The notes: a model not told the origin generated them from the sequence alone. Shown: positions 36,184-47,296, counted from the stretch's first letter. The stretch is 64,000 nt of DNA from Aliiroseovarius sp. F47248L (GCF_023016085.1 NZ_JALKBF010000001.1:682001-746000), one strand, 5' to 3'. Translations and numbers: made by a program.

Positions 36184-37407
36184 TTAGGGTCGGTCGCGAA
36201 GCTTTCCAAACAGTCGCCCCATCGAAAATGATGTGCGCGGCGTGTAGGTATAAGGCGTCCGCACCTCGCGTGTCGGCCGCTGGCGGCTGCGCGCCAGACC
36301 GAAAATGATCAGGCCAAGATGTCCGACGGCAATGAAAGCGAACAGGGCAGGTGGTCCAAAGCGTTCGATCAGCCCCGATGCCATCAAGGGTGAGGCGATG
36401 GCCCCAACGGCATAGAAGAACATTAACGCCGCCGACAACTCGACCCGTTGTTCGCTGGTGGCAAAGTCATTGGCATGGGCGGCCGAAATCGAGAAGATCG
36501 GGAAGGTGGTGAAGCCAAACAGCCCGGCGGTTACAAAAGCCACGCTTTGACCCATGCCGGACGCCATGACGGTAACGGCACAACTGGCGATCGCAGCGGC
36601 GGACAGCCAGATCAATACCCAGCGTCGGTCAAAGCGGTCGGCAAGCCAGCCAACGGGAAGCTGCGCCAAAGCACCGCCCAGAACGAAGCTGGCCAAAAAC
36701 CACGCGAGTTGCCCGGTGGCAAGACCGACCTCTTGCCCATAGACCGGTCCCACCATCCGGAACGCCGCCGAGGTGATGCCCGCCACGATCACCCCTGCGA
36801 CCGCCAGCGGTGAACAGCTCCAGGCCAACGCCGGGCGTAAACGCGGCGTGCGGGGTGTTTCGGGTTGTGGTGTGCGGGTCAGTGTAAGCGGCAGAATGGC
36901 CGCGCAACAGGTCAAGGCAAGCACGTTGTAGGACACATAATGTGCTGGTTCCAACACGCCGATCAGAAGCTGCGCTGCCAGCGATCCGCCCAGATCGACA
37001 AAACGATAGCCACCCATCGCGCGGCCTCGGGTTTCGTTGGTTATGCTGGCGTTCATCCAAGCCTCGATCACCGTGTACGCGCCGGCGACGCTTAACCCCG
37101 TCGCGATCCGCATAACCGCCCATGGTACGGGTGCGATCCATAGCATATGCGCCAGAAGGCCGATTGCGCCCATCGCGGTAAAGCCAGCAAAGGCACGGGC
37201 ATGGCCAACACTGCCCATCAGGCGGGGTGCCCACCAACACCCCACGAAAAAGCCAACGAAATGTGCTGAGCCCAACATCCCGATTTCGGCTTTTGTGAAG
37301 CCCAGCCCCAACCCTGACACAGCATCCAGAGGTCCAACGCCCCCCGAACTCAGTTGAAGCAGGATCACGGACAAAAGAAGCGGCGCGAAGGAAATCAGAA
37401 AACGCAT
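36184..37407 (-). CDS. MFS transporter (YcaD/UMF type)
   Basis: A 407-residue protein with 12 predicted membrane helices. Family cues are [20 protein letters not shown] and [20 protein letters not shown] (helix 2-3 loop), [40 protein letters not shown], and [20 protein letters not shown] in the second half. This resembles the YcaD-like MFS group, whose substrates are not known. The ATG at 37407 is used because GAGG lies 6 bases upstream; an ATG at 37434 lacks a good site. Confidence 0.85.
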   Translation of the reverse strand: MRFLISFAPLLLSVILLQLSSGGVGPLDAVSGLGLGFTKAEIGMLGSAHFVGFFVGCWWAPRLMGSVGHARAFAGFTAMGAIGLLAHMLWIAPVPWAVMRIATGLSVAGAYTVIEAWMNASITNETRGRAMGGYRFVDLGGSLAAQLLIGVLEPAHYVSYNVLALTCCAAILPLTLTRTPQPETPRTPRLRPALAWSCSPLAVAGVIVAGITSAAFRMVGPVYGQEVGLATGQLAWFLASFVLGGALAQLPVGWLADRFDRRWVLIWLSAAAIASCAVTVMASGMGQSVAFVTAGLFGFTTFPIFSISAAHANDFATSEQRVELSAALMFFYAVGAIASPLMASGLIERFGPPALFAFIAVGHLGLIIFGLARSRQRPTREVRTPYTYTPRTSFSMGRLFGKLRDRP

Positions 37408-37622
37408 CAGGACCTCGGGGGTTTTGATCAGCATCGGGGTTTTAACCGCTAAGGCTAGGCCGAAAGCGACGGTCTAGGGTTGGGCGGTGTCGTATCTGCG
37501 ACAAAACCGGCGATGGGCTTGCGGGCGAAAAAGGGGGCTGATATGCCCATCCGAAAGCCTGATGGAATTCATCGGGTTTCTGTCCGCATATGCGGGACCA
37601 GCGAAGGATCGACCTTGGGACG

Positions 37623-38744
37623 ATGGATGGGGCCACAGTGAACCATGCGCGACTAGAGATACGCGACCTGCACCGCGATTTCGGTGGCCGTCCGGTTGTG
37701 CGCGGCGTGTCTCTGTCATTGAAGGCTGGGCAGGTGACGGGGCTTCTTGGCCCGTCTGGCTGCGGCAAATCTACAACGCTTCGGATTATTGCTGGGGTGG
37801 ATCAGCAAACCTCGGGTGAAGTTTGGATTGATGGGCGGCAAGTGGCCGGGCCGGGCGTGTTCGTCCCCCCTGAAAAACGCCAGATTGGCCTGATGTTTCA
37901 GGATTTTGCCTTGTTTCCGCATTTGTCGGTCGCAGACAACGTAGCGTTTGGGTTGAAAGGCTCGCGTACGAAAAAGCGGCTGCGTGTGCGCGAATTGCTT
38001 GAGAAAGTCGGGCTGGCGCGGTTCATCGACAGCTTTCCGCATGAATTGTCCGGCGGCGAACAGCAGCGGGTGGCACTTGCACGCGCACTTGCCCCGCGCC
38101 CGTCGATCATGTTGATGGACGAGCCGTTTTCCGGACTGGACAACCGTTTGCGTGATGGCATTCGGGACGAAACGCTCGGCATCCTGAAGGATGAGGGGGC
38201 GGCGGTGCTTTTGGTGACGCACGAGCCGGAAGAAGCGATGCGCATGGCGGATGAGATCGCTTTGATGCGGGATGGTCGGATTGTGCAAAGCGGCGCGCCC
38301 TATAACATCTATAACGCGCCGGTCGACCTTAAGGCGGCGGCGTTTTTTTCAGACGTGAACGTGATTTCCGGGGTGGTCGAGGGGGCTTTGACCGATACTG
38401 CCTTCGGGCAGTTTCTGGCCCCTGGTGTGCCGGATGGCGCCAAAGTCGATATCGTGATCCGACCGCAACATCTGAAAATCGACTTTGATCGAGGTGGTAA
38501 AGGGCCTAGCCCGACCCATGATCACGGCGTCTGGGCACGCGCGCTGGTGGATCGTGCGCGCTTCATCGGCAAGGAAAGCCTGGTCGATTTCCGTATGGAA
38601 GACAATGGTTCCATCCTGACGGCTTCGGTCCCATCAGTGTTTCTTCCTCAACCGGGCACACCACTTTGGATTGCGATTCGGCGTGATCGGTGCTTTGTCT
38701 TTCGGCGCAATGACAGGCCGGGTCCGGAAGCGCCCAGACAATAA
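37623..38744 (+). CDS. ABC transporter ATP-binding protein (FbpC/PotA type), isolated
   Basis: A 373-residue ATPase of the CUT1/Fe3+/spermidine importer type. Walker A is GLLGPSGCGKSTTLRIIAG, the Q-loop GLMFQDFALFPHLSVADNVA, the signature LSGGEQQRVALARAL and Walker B SIMLMDEPFSGLD, with the H-loop in LLVTHEPEEAMRMAD. A C-terminal TOBE-like domain follows (about 240-365). No permease or binding-protein gene is adjacent, so it must serve a transporter encoded elsewhere. The start is uncertain: ATG 37590, ATG 37623 and GTG 37638 are all in frame; 37623 best matches the family N-terminus. Confidence 0.88.
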   Translation: MDGATVNHARLEIRDLHRDFGGRPVVRGVSLSLKAGQVTGLLGPSGCGKSTTLRIIAGVDQQTSGEVWIDGRQVAGPGVFVPPEKRQIGLMFQDFALFPHLSVADNVAFGLKGSRTKKRLRVRELLEKVGLARFIDSFPHELSGGEQQRVALARALAPRPSIMLMDEPFSGLDNRLRDGIRDETLGILKDEGAAVLLVTHEPEEAMRMADEIALMRDGRIVQSGAPYNIYNAPVDLKAAAFFSDVNVISGVVEGALTDTAFGQFLAPGVPDGAKVDIVIRPQHLKIDFDRGGKGPSPTHDHGVWARALVDRARFIGKESLVDFRMEDNGSILTASVPSVFLPQPGTPLWIAIRRDRCFVFRRNDRPGPEAPRQ

Positions 38745-38953
38745 CCGTCTTGCCGACGTCGAAGCACCAAGCCTAAAAAATTGGGATGAGCACCGCCACA
38801 GATGGGCAAGAAAACGCACCTGCGCGCATTTTGCACATCATTTTCCCACCAGTTTTTCGCTTTGGGGCTTTGAACTTTGTTCGCAAAGCAATAAATGTTT
38901 CAGGCGCTATACATGTGGACGGGCGCCTTGCCGGTCCAATGAGGGAGAATAAC

Positions 38954-39175
38954 ATGCTCAACAATATCGGCCTTCCGGGCCTTCTTCTGATTGCCATCGT
39001 CGTGCTGGTTCTGTTCGGCCGCGGCAAGATCTCGTCGCTGATGGGCGAAGTTGGCAAAGGCATCACTGCGTTCAAGAAGGGCGTGGATGACGGCAAACAA
39101 GAGATCGAAGATCAGGCCGCTGACGTCGCCAAGGATGTCACCCCGAAAGAAGAAAAAGATAAGGAAAAGGCGTAA
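38954..39175 (+). CDS. tatA: Twin-arginine translocase subunit TatA
   Basis: TatA oligomers form the size-variable pore for folded proteins carrying twin-arginine signals. The 73-residue protein has an N-terminal transmembrane helix ([20 protein letters not shown]), the [17 protein letters not shown] hinge and amphipathic helix, and a charged tail. A GAGGGAG site lies 8 bases before the ATG. It is the first gene of tatABC; the 200-base upstream region should hold the promoter. Confidence 0.95.
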   Translation: MLNNIGLPGLLLIAIVVLVLFGRGKISSLMGEVGKGITAFKKGVDDGKQEIEDQAADVAKDVTPKEEKDKEKA

Positions 39176-39200
39176 GCCCGACCGCTAGGGGGCGCTGCCC

Positions 39201-39881
39201 ATGTTTGATATCGGTTTTTCCGAACTTCTGGTGATCGGGGTTGTGGCCCTGATAGTGGTTGGTCCCAAGGACCTGCCAGGCATGTTCCGCACCCTTGGCC
39301 GATTCACTGCGCGCGCGCGCCAGATGGGGCGGGAATTCAGTCAGGCGATGAATGAAGCTGCCGATGAAGCCGGGGCCAAGGATATTGCCGAGACCTTTAA
39401 ATCTGCCACGTCTCCAAAGGCGATGGGGTTGGATGCGCTGAACAAGGCGGCAGACGGGTTCGAGAAGTGGGACCCCGCGAAATCCTTGCGTGACCAAAAG
39501 TCGTCAGATGCGAAAGCAAAGACCGGCGGTAAGGATGGTGACGAGAAGTCGGCGGTTGATAAGGCTGGCGATGCTGCTGGACGCAAGATTCAGGATGCCG
39601 CAGCGACATCGGCTGCGGATCGCAAGTCCGCTGACGAAGCCCGCAAAGCCGAAATGTTGAAAGTGAAGCGGCCTCCGTCGAAGCGCCCCTCGGAACGCAC
39701 TGTTGGTGAGGTAACCGAAGACAAGACCACTGCCAAGAAATCTTCTCGCAAACCTGCCGCAAAGAAATCCACCGCAAAGAAACCCGCGGCGAAGAAACCA
39801 GCAAAAACGTCTGCGGCGAAGTCAAAAGCAAAACCAAAGGCCGCCCAAAAGCGCAAACCCACGGACACATCTGACGCATGA
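39201..39881 (+). CDS. tatB: Twin-arginine translocase subunit TatB, with Lys/Ala-rich tail
   Basis: TatB works with TatC as the receptor for twin-arginine precursors. The 226-residue protein has the TatB N-terminus [20 protein letters not shown] with [20 protein letters not shown], then an amphipathic helix to about residue 70. The last 50 or so residues (about 175-220) form a histone H1-like tail of repeated AAKK/PAAKK units; 19 of 46 residues are Lys or Arg. Such a basic tail is longer than the core needs. It overlaps tatC by 4 bases. Confidence 0.93.
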   Translation: MFDIGFSELLVIGVVALIVVGPKDLPGMFRTLGRFTARARQMGREFSQAMNEAADEAGAKDIAETFKSATSPKAMGLDALNKAADGFEKWDPAKSLRDQKSSDAKAKTGGKDGDEKSAVDKAGDAAGRKIQDAAATSAADRKSADEARKAEMLKVKRPPSKRPSERTVGEVTEDKTTAKKSSRKPAAKKSTAKKPAAKKPAKTSAAKSKAKPKAAQKRKPTDTSDA

Positions 39882-40783
39882 GCGACACTGACGAGATCGA
39901 AGACAGCTCGGCCCCGCTGATCGAGCATCTGACCGAGCTGCGCACGCGCCTGATCCATTCGGCGTTGGCCTTTATTATCGCCATGGTGATTTGTTTCACT
40001 GTTTGGAACCCGATCTTCAATTTCCTGACTGAACCGCTTTGCTCGACCATGGCAGAGCGCGGGCAAGACCAGTGCGGACTGATCCTGATCAAACTGCAAG
40101 AAGGGTTCTTTGTGGCGATTTCGATCTCGCTGTTTGGTGGGTTGGTGCTTTCTTTTCCCTTCATCAGCTATCAACTGTGGCGTTTCGTGGCACCCGGGTT
40201 ATACAAATCGGAAAAGAACGCCTTTCTTCCCTTTATGATTGCATCCCCCGTGATGTTCTTCATCGGAGCATCCTTCGCTTTCTATGTTGTGATGCCGCTG
40301 GCTTTCGACTTCTTTCTGGGCTTCCAGCAAGCGGGCGACGTGGCCGATACGGGGGTGGAAGCCTCGATTGATTTTCAGGGGTCCGTGCAGGAATATCTGC
40401 GCCTGACCATCAAGTTCATCGTCGCCTTCGGCTTGTGCTTTCAGCTTCCGGTTCTCTTGACCCTTATGGGCAAAGCCGGACTGGTCAGTGCGCAAGGTCT
40501 GGGCGAAGTGCGAAAATATGCCGTCGTGGGCATTCTTGTTCTGGCCGCATTGGTGACGCCGCCCGATGTCATCACGCAGGTGATCCTGTTTGTAGTTGTC
40601 TATGGTCTTTATGAGATCTCGATCCAGCTTGTGAAGCGCGTCGAGAAGAGGCGCGAGGCAGATTTGCGCGCGCAAGGTCTGTGGTTTGAAGATGACGAAG
40701 ATGAAGCCGACGAAGACGAGATGATGGCCGAGTTTGACGCGGATGAAGAGGATGATCCGGGGCAAGTGGAGAAAGGCGAGTGA
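39878..40783 (+). CDS. tatC: Twin-arginine translocase subunit TatC, with acidic tail
   Basis: TatC is the six-helix membrane receptor for the twin-arginine signal. The 301-residue protein has [20 protein letters not shown] (with the conserved Glu and Arg), [20 protein letters not shown] and [19 protein letters not shown]. After the last helix comes an unusually acidic cytoplasmic tail (about 271-301): 19 of 31 residues are Asp or Glu. Its neighbour TatB ends in a strongly basic tail on the same side of the membrane. It overlaps the DUF815 ATPase gene by 4 bases. Confidence 0.95.
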   Translation: MSDTDEIEDSSAPLIEHLTELRTRLIHSALAFIIAMVICFTVWNPIFNFLTEPLCSTMAERGQDQCGLILIKLQEGFFVAISISLFGGLVLSFPFISYQLWRFVAPGLYKSEKNAFLPFMIASPVMFFIGASFAFYVVMPLAFDFFLGFQQAGDVADTGVEASIDFQGSVQEYLRLTIKFIVAFGLCFQLPVLLTLMGKAGLVSAQGLGEVRKYAVVGILVLAALVTPPDVITQVILFVVVYGLYEISIQLVKRVEKRREADLRAQGLWFEDDEDEADEDEMMAEFDADEEDDPGQVEKGE

Positions 40784-41625
40784 GTGACGAGGACGCCTTG
40801 ACGCGCATCGCCGATGCGTTGGAGCGGATGTCGCCTGCGCCCTTGTCAGCCCCTGACTTTTCCACCACTGACGCCTTCGTCTGGCACACCAAACCCGACC
40901 GGCTGGAATCTGTCGCGAAGGTCAATCGCGTCGCCATCGAACTTTTGATCGGCGTGAACCGGTCCCGCGACACGCTGTTGGAAAACACCCTGCAATTTGC
41001 CCGTGGTCTGCCGGCGAACAATGCCCTTCTATGGGGCGCGCGCGGGATGGGGAAATCCTCGTTGGTGAAAGCGGTTCACGCGGAAGTTTTACGCCAAGGC
41101 GAGGCAATGAAGATCGTCGAGGTGCAGCGTGAAGACCTGCCCTCAATCAGCCGTTTGCTGGGCCTGCTGCGCGGGGCACCACATCGGTTCCTTCTGTTCT
41201 GCGATGATCTGAGCTTTAGCCATGACGACCAGCATTACAAAAGCCTGAAGGCGGTTCTGGATGGCGGGATCGAGGGGCGGCCGGACAATGTGGTGTTCTA
41301 TGCCACGTCGAACCGGCGCCACCTGATGCCGCGCGATATGATCGAGAACGAACGCTCATCCGCGATCAACCCGTCCGAGGCGGTTGAGGAAAAGGTGTCG
41401 CTGTCGGACCGGTTCGGCTTGTGGCTTGGCTTCCATCCCTGTGATCAGGACGAGTATCTGGCCATGATCCGTGGATACTGTGATGCTTATGGTGTGACGA
41501 TTGATGACGATACCCTGCGCGCGGAAGCGATCGAGTGGCAGGCCACACGCGGGGCACGGTCAGGCCGGGTGGCCTGGCAGTATTTCGTCGACCTGGCCGG
41601 GCGCAAAGGCGTGGTGCTGGGTTAA
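40780..41625 (+). CDS. DUF815 family AAA-like ATPase
   Basis: A 281-residue P-loop ATPase with Walker [10 protein letters not shown] (residues 86-94), Walker B in [11 protein letters not shown], sensor region [17 protein letters not shown] and the conserved [23 protein letters not shown]815 proteins are widespread AAA-like ATPases with no defined task. The start is a GTG that overlaps the tatC stop (GAGTGAGTGA), so it is probably co-translated with tatABC. An intergenic repeat begins at the base after its stop codon. Confidence 0.9.
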   Translation: MSDEDALTRIADALERMSPAPLSAPDFSTTDAFVWHTKPDRLESVAKVNRVAIELLIGVNRSRDTLLENTLQFARGLPANNALLWGARGMGKSSLVKAVHAEVLRQGEAMKIVEVQREDLPSISRLLGLLRGAPHRFLLFCDDLSFSHDDQHYKSLKAVLDGGIEGRPDNVVFYATSNRRHLMPRDMIENERSSAINPSEAVEEKVSLSDRFGLWLGFHPCDQDEYLAMIRGYCDAYGVTIDDDTLRAEAIEWQATRGARSGRVAWQYFVDLAGRKGVVLG

Positions 41626-41691
41626 GGGCAGGGGCGTTGCCCCTCTGCGCTGGCGCGCATTCACCCCAGGATATTTTAAGCCAGAAGAAAC
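41626..41691. repeat. Intergenic repeat, copy 2 of 3
   Basis: It begins right after the DUF815 stop codon and contains AGGGGC-gtt-GCCCCT (a small stem), CTGCGC, GCGCGCATTCACCCCAGGAT and ATTTT, then CCAGAAGAAAC. It shares a 21-base block and a 25-base block with copy 3 at 58045-58112. Read on the minus strand it starts 6 bases after the serS TGA stop (41698-41700). Confidence 0.9.
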
Positions 41692-41697
41692 GAGGAG

Positions 41698-42990
41698 TCA
41701 GACAAGGTCGCCGTCGGCCGTGATCCGGGTCTTGCCACGCAGGTAAGGGTGGAGCGCGTCGGGCAGGATGACCGAGCCGTCTTCTTGCTGACCGTTTTCC
41801 AGCACCGCGATCAGGGCGCGTCCAACGGCTAGGCCCGACCCATTCAAGGTGTGCACAAACTGCGGCTTTCCGCCATCTGCGGGTTTGTAGCGCGCGTTCA
41901 TGCGGCGGGCCTGGAAATCTCCGGCCAGCGAGACCGAGCTGATTTCGCGATACTGGTTCTGGCCGGGTAGCCAGACTTCGATATCGTGGGTGCGTTTCAT
42001 GCCGAAGCCCAGATCCCCTGTGCACAGAACCACGGTGCGGTAGGGCAGACCGAGGCGCTTCAGGATGTCTTCGGCGCAGCAGGTCATGCGGTTATGTTCG
42101 GTCACCGAATCTTCGGGACGCGTGATCGACACCATTTCGACTTTCTCGAATTGGTGCTGACGCAACATTCCTGCGGTGTCACGGCCAGCCGATCCAGCTT
42201 CGGACCGGAAGCATTGGGTATGGGCGACATAACGTCGGGGCAGGTAACCATCATCGACAGTGACCCCGTTCACGATGTTGGTCAGCGTGACTTCAGCAGT
42301 GGGCACCAGCCACCAACCATTGGTGGTTTGATAGCTGTCTTCACCAAATTTGGGCAGTTGCCCGGTGCCATACATCATTTCTTCCTTGACCAAAACCGGG
42401 GTCCATGTCTCGGTCAGTCCGTTTTCCTCGGTGTGCACATCGAGCATGAATTGGGCCAGCGCACGGTGCAGACGGGCAACGGCACCCGACAGCACCATAA
42501 AGCGCGAGCCGGAGAGCTTGGCGGCGGTCTCAAAATCCATGCCGGATTTGACTGCGGGCAGTTCGTAATGTTCCAGTGGTTTGAAATCGTAAGCGGCGGG
42601 GGTGCCCCACCGATTGATTTCGACATTGTCGTTCTCATCCGCCCCGTCAGGGATGTCGTCGCCCGGAATGTTCGGCAAGCCCATCAGAAGGTCGGTCAGC
42701 TTCGCGTCCAGCGCCTTGGCCTCGTCATTCAGCTTGGCGATTTCAGATTTCTTGTCGGCCACCAGCGCGCGCAGGCGTTCAAACTCTGCGTCGTCGCCCG
42801 ACGCCTTCGCGGCACCAACCGATTTCGCGGTCTTGTTGGCGTCCGCCTGTGCGGTTTCCGCCGCCAGAATCGAGGCGCGCCGCGCTTCGTCCAGCGCCAG
42901 GATTTCACCTGACAGGGGCGACAGGCCACGACGGGCCATTCCGGCGTCGAAGGCTTCGGGATTGTCGCGGATCAGACGAATATCATGCAT
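41698..42990 (-). CDS. serS: Seryl-tRNA synthetase
   Basis: It charges tRNA-Ser and, where present, tRNA-Sec with serine. The 430-residue class II enzyme has an N-terminal coiled-coil arm (about 25-110, rich in [20 protein letters not shown]) and a catalytic domain with motif 2 in [20 protein letters not shown] and motif 3 near [20 protein letters not shown]. The ATG at 42990 opens [20 protein letters not shown], the canonical start. The frame stays open to 43638, but that part has no homology and overlaps yajC and secDF. Confidence 0.96.
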   Translation of the reverse strand: MHDIRLIRDNPEAFDAGMARRGLSPLSGEILALDEARRASILAAETAQADANKTAKSVGAAKASGDDAEFERLRALVADKKSEIAKLNDEAKALDAKLTDLLMGLPNIPGDDIPDGADENDNVEINRWGTPAAYDFKPLEHYELPAVKSGMDFETAAKLSGSRFMVLSGAVARLHRALAQFMLDVHTEENGLTETWTPVLVKEEMMYGTGQLPKFGEDSYQTTNGWWLVPTAEVTLTNIVNGVTVDDGYLPRRYVAHTQCFRSEAGSAGRDTAGMLRQHQFEKVEMVSITRPEDSVTEHNRMTCCAEDILKRLGLPYRTVVLCTGDLGFGMKRTHDIEVWLPGQNQYREISSVSLAGDFQARRMNARYKPADGGKPQFVHTLNGSGLAVGRALIAVLENGQQEDGSVILPDALHPYLRGKTRITADGDLV

Positions 42991-43146
42991 GGCGGTCTTC
43001 CTTGTTTTTCTTGCCCGGCATATGCCAGATGCGGACGCGAGGGGGAAGGGGGAATGATCATCACCCGCTTGCTGGACAACCCCAAGACCCCCATATAGTG
43101 TGCGCCAACGTTTGGGGCCAAGGCCCGCTTGAGAAGGAATATCCAT

Positions 43147-43476
43147 ATGTTTGCCACTCCTGCTTTTGCACAGGCCGCAGGCGCGCCCGCTGGTGGGCTT
43201 TTGAATTCGATGCTGGTGCCGATGCTGCTGGTTTTCGCGATCATGTACTTCTTCATGATCCGTCCGCAGCAGAAGAAAATGAAAGAGCATCAGGCGATGC
43301 TGGGTGCGCTGCGCAAAGGCGATCAGGTGGTCACGCAAGGTGGTCTGATCGGCAAGGTCCTGAAGGTCAAGGACGACAGTGAGGTCGAGGTCGAGATCGC
43401 AACCGGCGTCAAAGTGCGCGTTGTGCGGGCGACCATCGTCAAGGTGATTGGCAAGACCGAACCGGTCGAAAGCTGA
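43147..43476 (+). CDS. yajC: Preprotein translocase subunit YajC
   Basis: YajC is an accessory membrane protein that associates with SecDF. The 109-residue protein has a transmembrane helix ([20 protein letters not shown]) ending in the [15 protein letters not shown] signature, and a small cytoplasmic beta domain with [24 protein letters not shown] lies upstream of the ATG at 43147; an in-frame TTG at 43129 is rejected. It lies 57 bases upstream of secDF, the usual arrangement, and is divergent from serS. Confidence 0.95.
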   Translation: MFATPAFAQAAGAPAGGLLNSMLVPMLLVFAIMYFFMIRPQQKKMKEHQAMLGALRKGDQVVTQGGLIGKVLKVKDDSEVEVEIATGVKVRVVRATIVKVIGKTEPVES

Positions 43477-43533
43477 TCCGGCGTCCCAACCGCCACAAAT
43501 TAACGATATCAAACGCTTATAAGGCAGGGGCTT

Positions 43534-46164
43534 ATGCTTCAAATCGCGACTTGGAAACGTCTTGTGATCTGGGGGCTGACGGCCCTTGGCTTGTATTTCG
43601 CGGCGCCCAACGGGTTCTATACCCGGGTGGAGCAACATAATGATGCTGTCTCGAAGATCGAGACAACCGGGACCACGGCTGAACTAGAGGCGGATCGGTC
43701 GGCGTGGCCGGACTGGGCACCCAACTCACTGGTTAATCTCGGGCTTGATCTGCGCGGCGGTGCGCATTTGCTGGCCGAGGTACAGGTCGAAGATGTGTAT
43801 GCAGCGCGGATGGATTCACTTTGGCCTGAAGTGCGGGACATATTGCGTGATGAGCGTGCAACGGTTGGCACCATCCGCAGGCAAGAAAGCGCAGACAATG
43901 AGTTGCGCGTCAAAGTCTCTCAGCCCGAGGGGCTGCCGCGTGCCATCGAATTGGTTCAGTCCCTAGCGCAACCAGTGGTCAGCCTGGCCGGTGTCGGGTC
44001 CACCGATATCGAGGTGGCACCGGGGCGTGAAGGCGAGCTTGTTGTTACCTTGTCCGAAGCAGAGCGCGTTGCCACAGACGACCGCACCATTCAACAAACG
44101 CTCGAGATTATTCGTCGTCGTGTGGATGAGGTCGGCACCCGTGAACCCACGATTCAGCGTCAGGGCGACGCGCGTATTCTGATTCAGGTGCCCGGGATTG
44201 GCAGTGCATCCGAGTTGAAAGAGATCATCGGCAAGACTGCCAAGTTGACTTTCCACCCGGTGGTCAGCCGCTCGACCGATGCGAGCGCCACGCCCGGCCC
44301 GCGAAATGTATTTTACCCATCGCTGGACGAAGACGGCATATTCTATGAGCTGGAAAAAACCCCGGTCGTGACGGGGGAAGAATTGAACGATGCGCAACCC
44401 GCTTTCGATCAAAACGGCCAGCCTGCAGTAAATTTCCGTTTCAATGTGTCCGGTGCACGAAAGTTCTGTGATTATACTGGTGCAAATGTTGGCGCACCGT
44501 TTGCGATCGTTTTGGACGCCGAAGTCATTTCTGCCCCGCGCATCAACGAACAGATTTGCGGCGGGTCGGGGATCATTTCAGGCAATTTCACAATCGAAGA
44601 ATCGACCAATCTGGCCATCTTGCTGCGAGCGGGCGCTTTGCCGGCTGAACTGACCTATGTTGAAGAACGCACCATTGGTCCGGAACTGGGACAGGACAGC
44701 ATTGATGCGGGCAAGATCGCTTCGATTGTGGCGTTTGTAGGCGTTCTGGTATTCATGGTAGCCGCCTATGGCTGGTTCGGCGTGATCGCCAACGTGGCGC
44801 TGATCCTGAATGTCGGCATGATTTTTGGCCTGTTGTCGATGATTGGGGCCACGTTAACCCTGCCGGGTATCGCAGGGATCGTGTTGACCATCGGGATGGC
44901 CGTTGATGCCAACGTGCTGGTGTTCGAGCGAATCCGCGAAGAACTGAAATCCGGTCGTGGCCCGGCCCGCGCCATCGAACTTGGCTATGAAAAAGCCCTA
45001 TCGGCGATTCTGGACGCAAACATCACCACATTCATTACGGCTGTGATCCTGTTCATCATGGGGTCGGGGCCGGTGCGCGGTTTCTCGGTCACGCTGGCGC
45101 TGGGGATTCTGACCTCGGTCTTTACCGCGATTTACCTGACCCGGCTGATGCTGATCATGTGGTTCGAACGCAAACGCCCTCGGACGCTAGAGATCAAGGG
45201 GATCCGTCTCGTGCCGCAGACTCGTTTGTTTGATTTTTTCCGCACGTCAATTGCGACATTGGGCGCATCTGGTCTGGCGATGATTGCATCGGTGCTGCTG
45301 TTCCTGATTGTCGGGTTGAATTTCGGCATCGACTTCCGGGGCGGTACGACCATCCGCACCGAAAGTACACAGGCTGTCAATGTGGGTGTCTATCGTGATG
45401 CGTTGGCCCCACTTGGGCTGGGCGACATCTCGATCGCGCAGGTCTATGACGTGAACTTCGCGGAAGATCAGCATGTGGCACAGATCCGCATCGAAGCTCA
45501 GGAAGGGCAGGAAGCCATCACGCCGGAAACCATAGAGATCATCGAACAGGCGCTGATTCAGGTTGATCCCGCAATCAGCTTCCCCAGTGTCGAAAGCGTT
45601 GGTCCTAAGGTGTCGGGCGAATTGGTGACAACCGCCATCCTTTCCGTGGTCGCAGCCCTTGCCGCCGTGCTGGTCTATATCTGGCTCCGGTTCGAATGGC
45701 AGTTTAGCTTGGGCGCGGTAATCTCGCTTGTGCATGATGTGGTGTTGACCATTGGGGTGTTCAGCCTGTTGGGCATCAAGTTCGACCTGGCGATCATCGC
45801 AGCCCTTCTGACCATCGTTGGTTATTCGCTGAACGACACTGTGGTTGTCTTTGACCGGGTGCGTGAAAACCTGCGCCGCTACAAGAAGATGGATTTGAAA
45901 GAGGTGTTGAACCTGTCGATCAACGAAACCCTGTCGCGCACGATGATGACCTCGCTGACCACGCTTCTGGCGCTGATCGCGCTTTATGTACTGGGGGGTG
46001 ACGTGATCCGCGGATTCGTCTTTGCTATGATCTGGGGCGTGGTTGTCGGGACGTATTCGTCGATCTTTATCGCATCTGCGATCCTGCTGAAGCTGGGCGT
46101 CAAGCGCGACTGGTCGAAACCCGATGCCAATGCAGGCAATCAGTTTGCAGACGTAGATGCCTGA
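43534..46164 (+). CDS. secDF: Protein translocase SecDF, fused into one chain
   Basis: SecD and SecF use the proton gradient to pull proteins through SecYEG. Here they are one 876-residue chain. The SecD half has [20 protein letters not shown], the P1 periplasmic domain and helices with [20 protein letters not shown] and [20 protein letters not shown]. The SecF half starts at about residue 550 and carries [17 protein letters not shown] and [20 protein letters not shown]. There is no stop or start between [15 protein letters not shown] and KGIRLVPQ. Twelve membrane helices are expected. The gene overlaps the TSUP gene by 8 bases. Confidence 0.93.
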   Translation: MLQIATWKRLVIWGLTALGLYFAAPNGFYTRVEQHNDAVSKIETTGTTAELEADRSAWPDWAPNSLVNLGLDLRGGAHLLAEVQVEDVYAARMDSLWPEVRDILRDERATVGTIRRQESADNELRVKVSQPEGLPRAIELVQSLAQPVVSLAGVGSTDIEVAPGREGELVVTLSEAERVATDDRTIQQTLEIIRRRVDEVGTREPTIQRQGDARILIQVPGIGSASELKEIIGKTAKLTFHPVVSRSTDASATPGPRNVFYPSLDEDGIFYELEKTPVVTGEELNDAQPAFDQNGQPAVNFRFNVSGARKFCDYTGANVGAPFAIVLDAEVISAPRINEQICGGSGIISGNFTIEESTNLAILLRAGALPAELTYVEERTIGPELGQDSIDAGKIASIVAFVGVLVFMVAAYGWFGVIANVALILNVGMIFGLLSMIGATLTLPGIAGIVLTIGMAVDANVLVFERIREELKSGRGPARAIELGYEKALSAILDANITTFITAVILFIMGSGPVRGFSVTLALGILTSVFTAIYLTRLMLIMWFERKRPRTLEIKGIRLVPQTRLFDFFRTSIATLGASGLAMIASVLLFLIVGLNFGIDFRGGTTIRTESTQAVNVGVYRDALAPLGLGDISIAQVYDVNFAEDQHVAQIRIEAQEGQEAITPETIEIIEQALIQVDPAISFPSVESVGPKVSGELVTTAILSVVAALAAVLVYIWLRFEWQFSLGAVISLVHDVVLTIGVFSLLGIKFDLAIIAALLTIVGYSLNDTVVVFDRVRENLRRYKKMDLKEVLNLSINETLSRTMMTSLTTLLALIALYVLGGDVIRGFVFAMIWGVVVGTYSSIFIASAILLKLGVKRDWSKPDANAGNQFADVDA

Positions 46165-46912
46165 TTTGCTGGCCCAAGCCCTGGCGCTGCCAGGGCTTGG
46201 CTGGCTTTTAATCATAGCTTTTATCGCAGGGCTGGTACGCGGGTTTGCCGGGTTCGGCACGGCTCTGATCTTTCTGCCGGTGGCGGCCCAGATCATTGAT
46301 CCAGTCTGGGCAGTGACAGTTCTGATTGTGATGGATCTGGCCGGGCCTGCCCCGGCAATTCCGCGCGCACTGAAAGAGGGCCATCCCAAGGATCTGCTGC
46401 GACTGGTGGTGGCCACGGCACTGGCCTTGCCTTTCGGGATGGCGGTGCTGTTTGCAGTCGATCCCCACCTGTTCAAACTGGCGGTGTCGGTGATCAGCTT
46501 GATCATGCTCGCAGCCCTGATGGCTGGAAAGCGATTTGGCGGTGAGGTCACGCCACCAATTGTCTGGACCACCGGTGGAATCGCGGGTTTGTTGGGCGGC
46601 GCAGCTGGCATTCCCGGCCCGCCAGTCATTTTGCTATATATGGCGTCGTCCCATCCCGCGCGGGTGATCCGCGCGAACACGACGGCCTATCTCTTTTTCT
46701 TCGATCTGATGCTGCTGGCGGGGTTCTTCTTTGCCGGGCGTCTGGCGGGTATGCCGCTAATCCTCGGAGCGTTGGTCACGCTGCCCAACCTGCTGGGCAA
46801 TTTGGTAGGCGGGGCGGTCTTTAATCCCAGGCACGAATCCCGCTATCGTTATGTGGCCTACCTGATCATCGCGGCCTCCAGCATGTCAGGACTTTACGCC
46901 GCCCTCTTCTGA
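46157..46912 (+). CDS. TSUP family permease (sulfite exporter TauE/SafE type)
   Basis: A 251-residue protein with about eight hydrophobic helices and the TSUP repeat motifs IAFIAGLVRGFAGFGTALIF and AGLLGGAAGIPGPPVILLYM. Members of this family export sulfite, sulfoacetate or similar organic sulfur anions, and some import them. The substrate here is not known. It starts inside the last codons of secDF (8-base overlap), so it is likely translated from the same message. Confidence 0.9.
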   Translation: MPDLLAQALALPGLGWLLIIAFIAGLVRGFAGFGTALIFLPVAAQIIDPVWAVTVLIVMDLAGPAPAIPRALKEGHPKDLLRLVVATALALPFGMAVLFAVDPHLFKLAVSVISLIMLAALMAGKRFGGEVTPPIVWTTGGIAGLLGGAAGIPGPPVILLYMASSHPARVIRANTTAYLFFFDLMLLAGFFFAGRLAGMPLILGALVTLPNLLGNLVGGAVFNPRHESRYRYVAYLIIAASSMSGLYAALF

Positions 46913-46942
46913 CGCAACCCGCTTAATCCATAAGGACCCGAT

Positions 46943-47296
46943 ATGCAGTTTCACGAAGTCAAATATGACAGCGCCCAACCGGTGGACAGCTATGGCCCCG
47001 GTTTCTTTCGTGTTGCGGGCGAAGTGATCCACGGCGCGATCCTTGTGACCGAGGATGCAGCGATAAGTTGGGGTGGTCCTGATGATGTTGAACCTCTCTT
47101 GGCGTTGGCAGGCAAGATCGACGTTTTGTTCTATGGGACCGGCGCCGACCCGGCGCATCCGCCTTCCGATTTGCGCGCGGCTTTGGAAGAGGTCGGGATC
47201 GGGGTCGAGGCGATGGCCTCTGCGCCAGCCTGCCGCACCTATAATGTGCTGGTCTCGGAAGGTCGGCGCATTGCGCTGGCCGCCCTTCCGGTCTAA
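46943..47296 (+). CDS. Mth938-like domain protein
   Basis: A 117-residue protein of the Mth938/DUF498 family (relative of mammalian AAMDC and mitochondrial NDUFAF3). It opens with [20 protein letters not shown], then [20 protein letters not shown] and the conserved C-terminal [20 protein letters not shown]. Relatives help assemble respiratory complex I in mitochondria; a role in bacteria is unproven. It follows the secDF-TSUP pair and lies 10 bases upstream of ccmA, a common neighbourhood in this group. Confidence 0.9.
   Translation: MQFHEVKYDSAQPVDSYGPGFFRVAGEVIHGAILVTEDAAISWGGPDDVEPLLALAGKIDVLFYGTGADPAHPPSDLRAALEEVGIGVEAMASAPACRTYNVLVSEGRRIALAALPV

Noticed and set aside
34952..36187. 411-codon plus-strand open frame
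   Set aside because: It is antisense to metG, with no domain and no ribosome-binding site; the metG reading is certain.
42991..43638. In-frame N-terminal extension of serS giving a 646-residue protein
   Set aside because: The canonical SerRS start is at 42990. The extension has no homology and lies antisense to yajC and the start of secDF.
45247..46680. 477-codon minus-strand open frame
   Set aside because: It is antisense to secDF and the TSUP gene, with composition typical of a GC-rich antisense frame (runs of His, Arg and Gln) and no recognisable domain.
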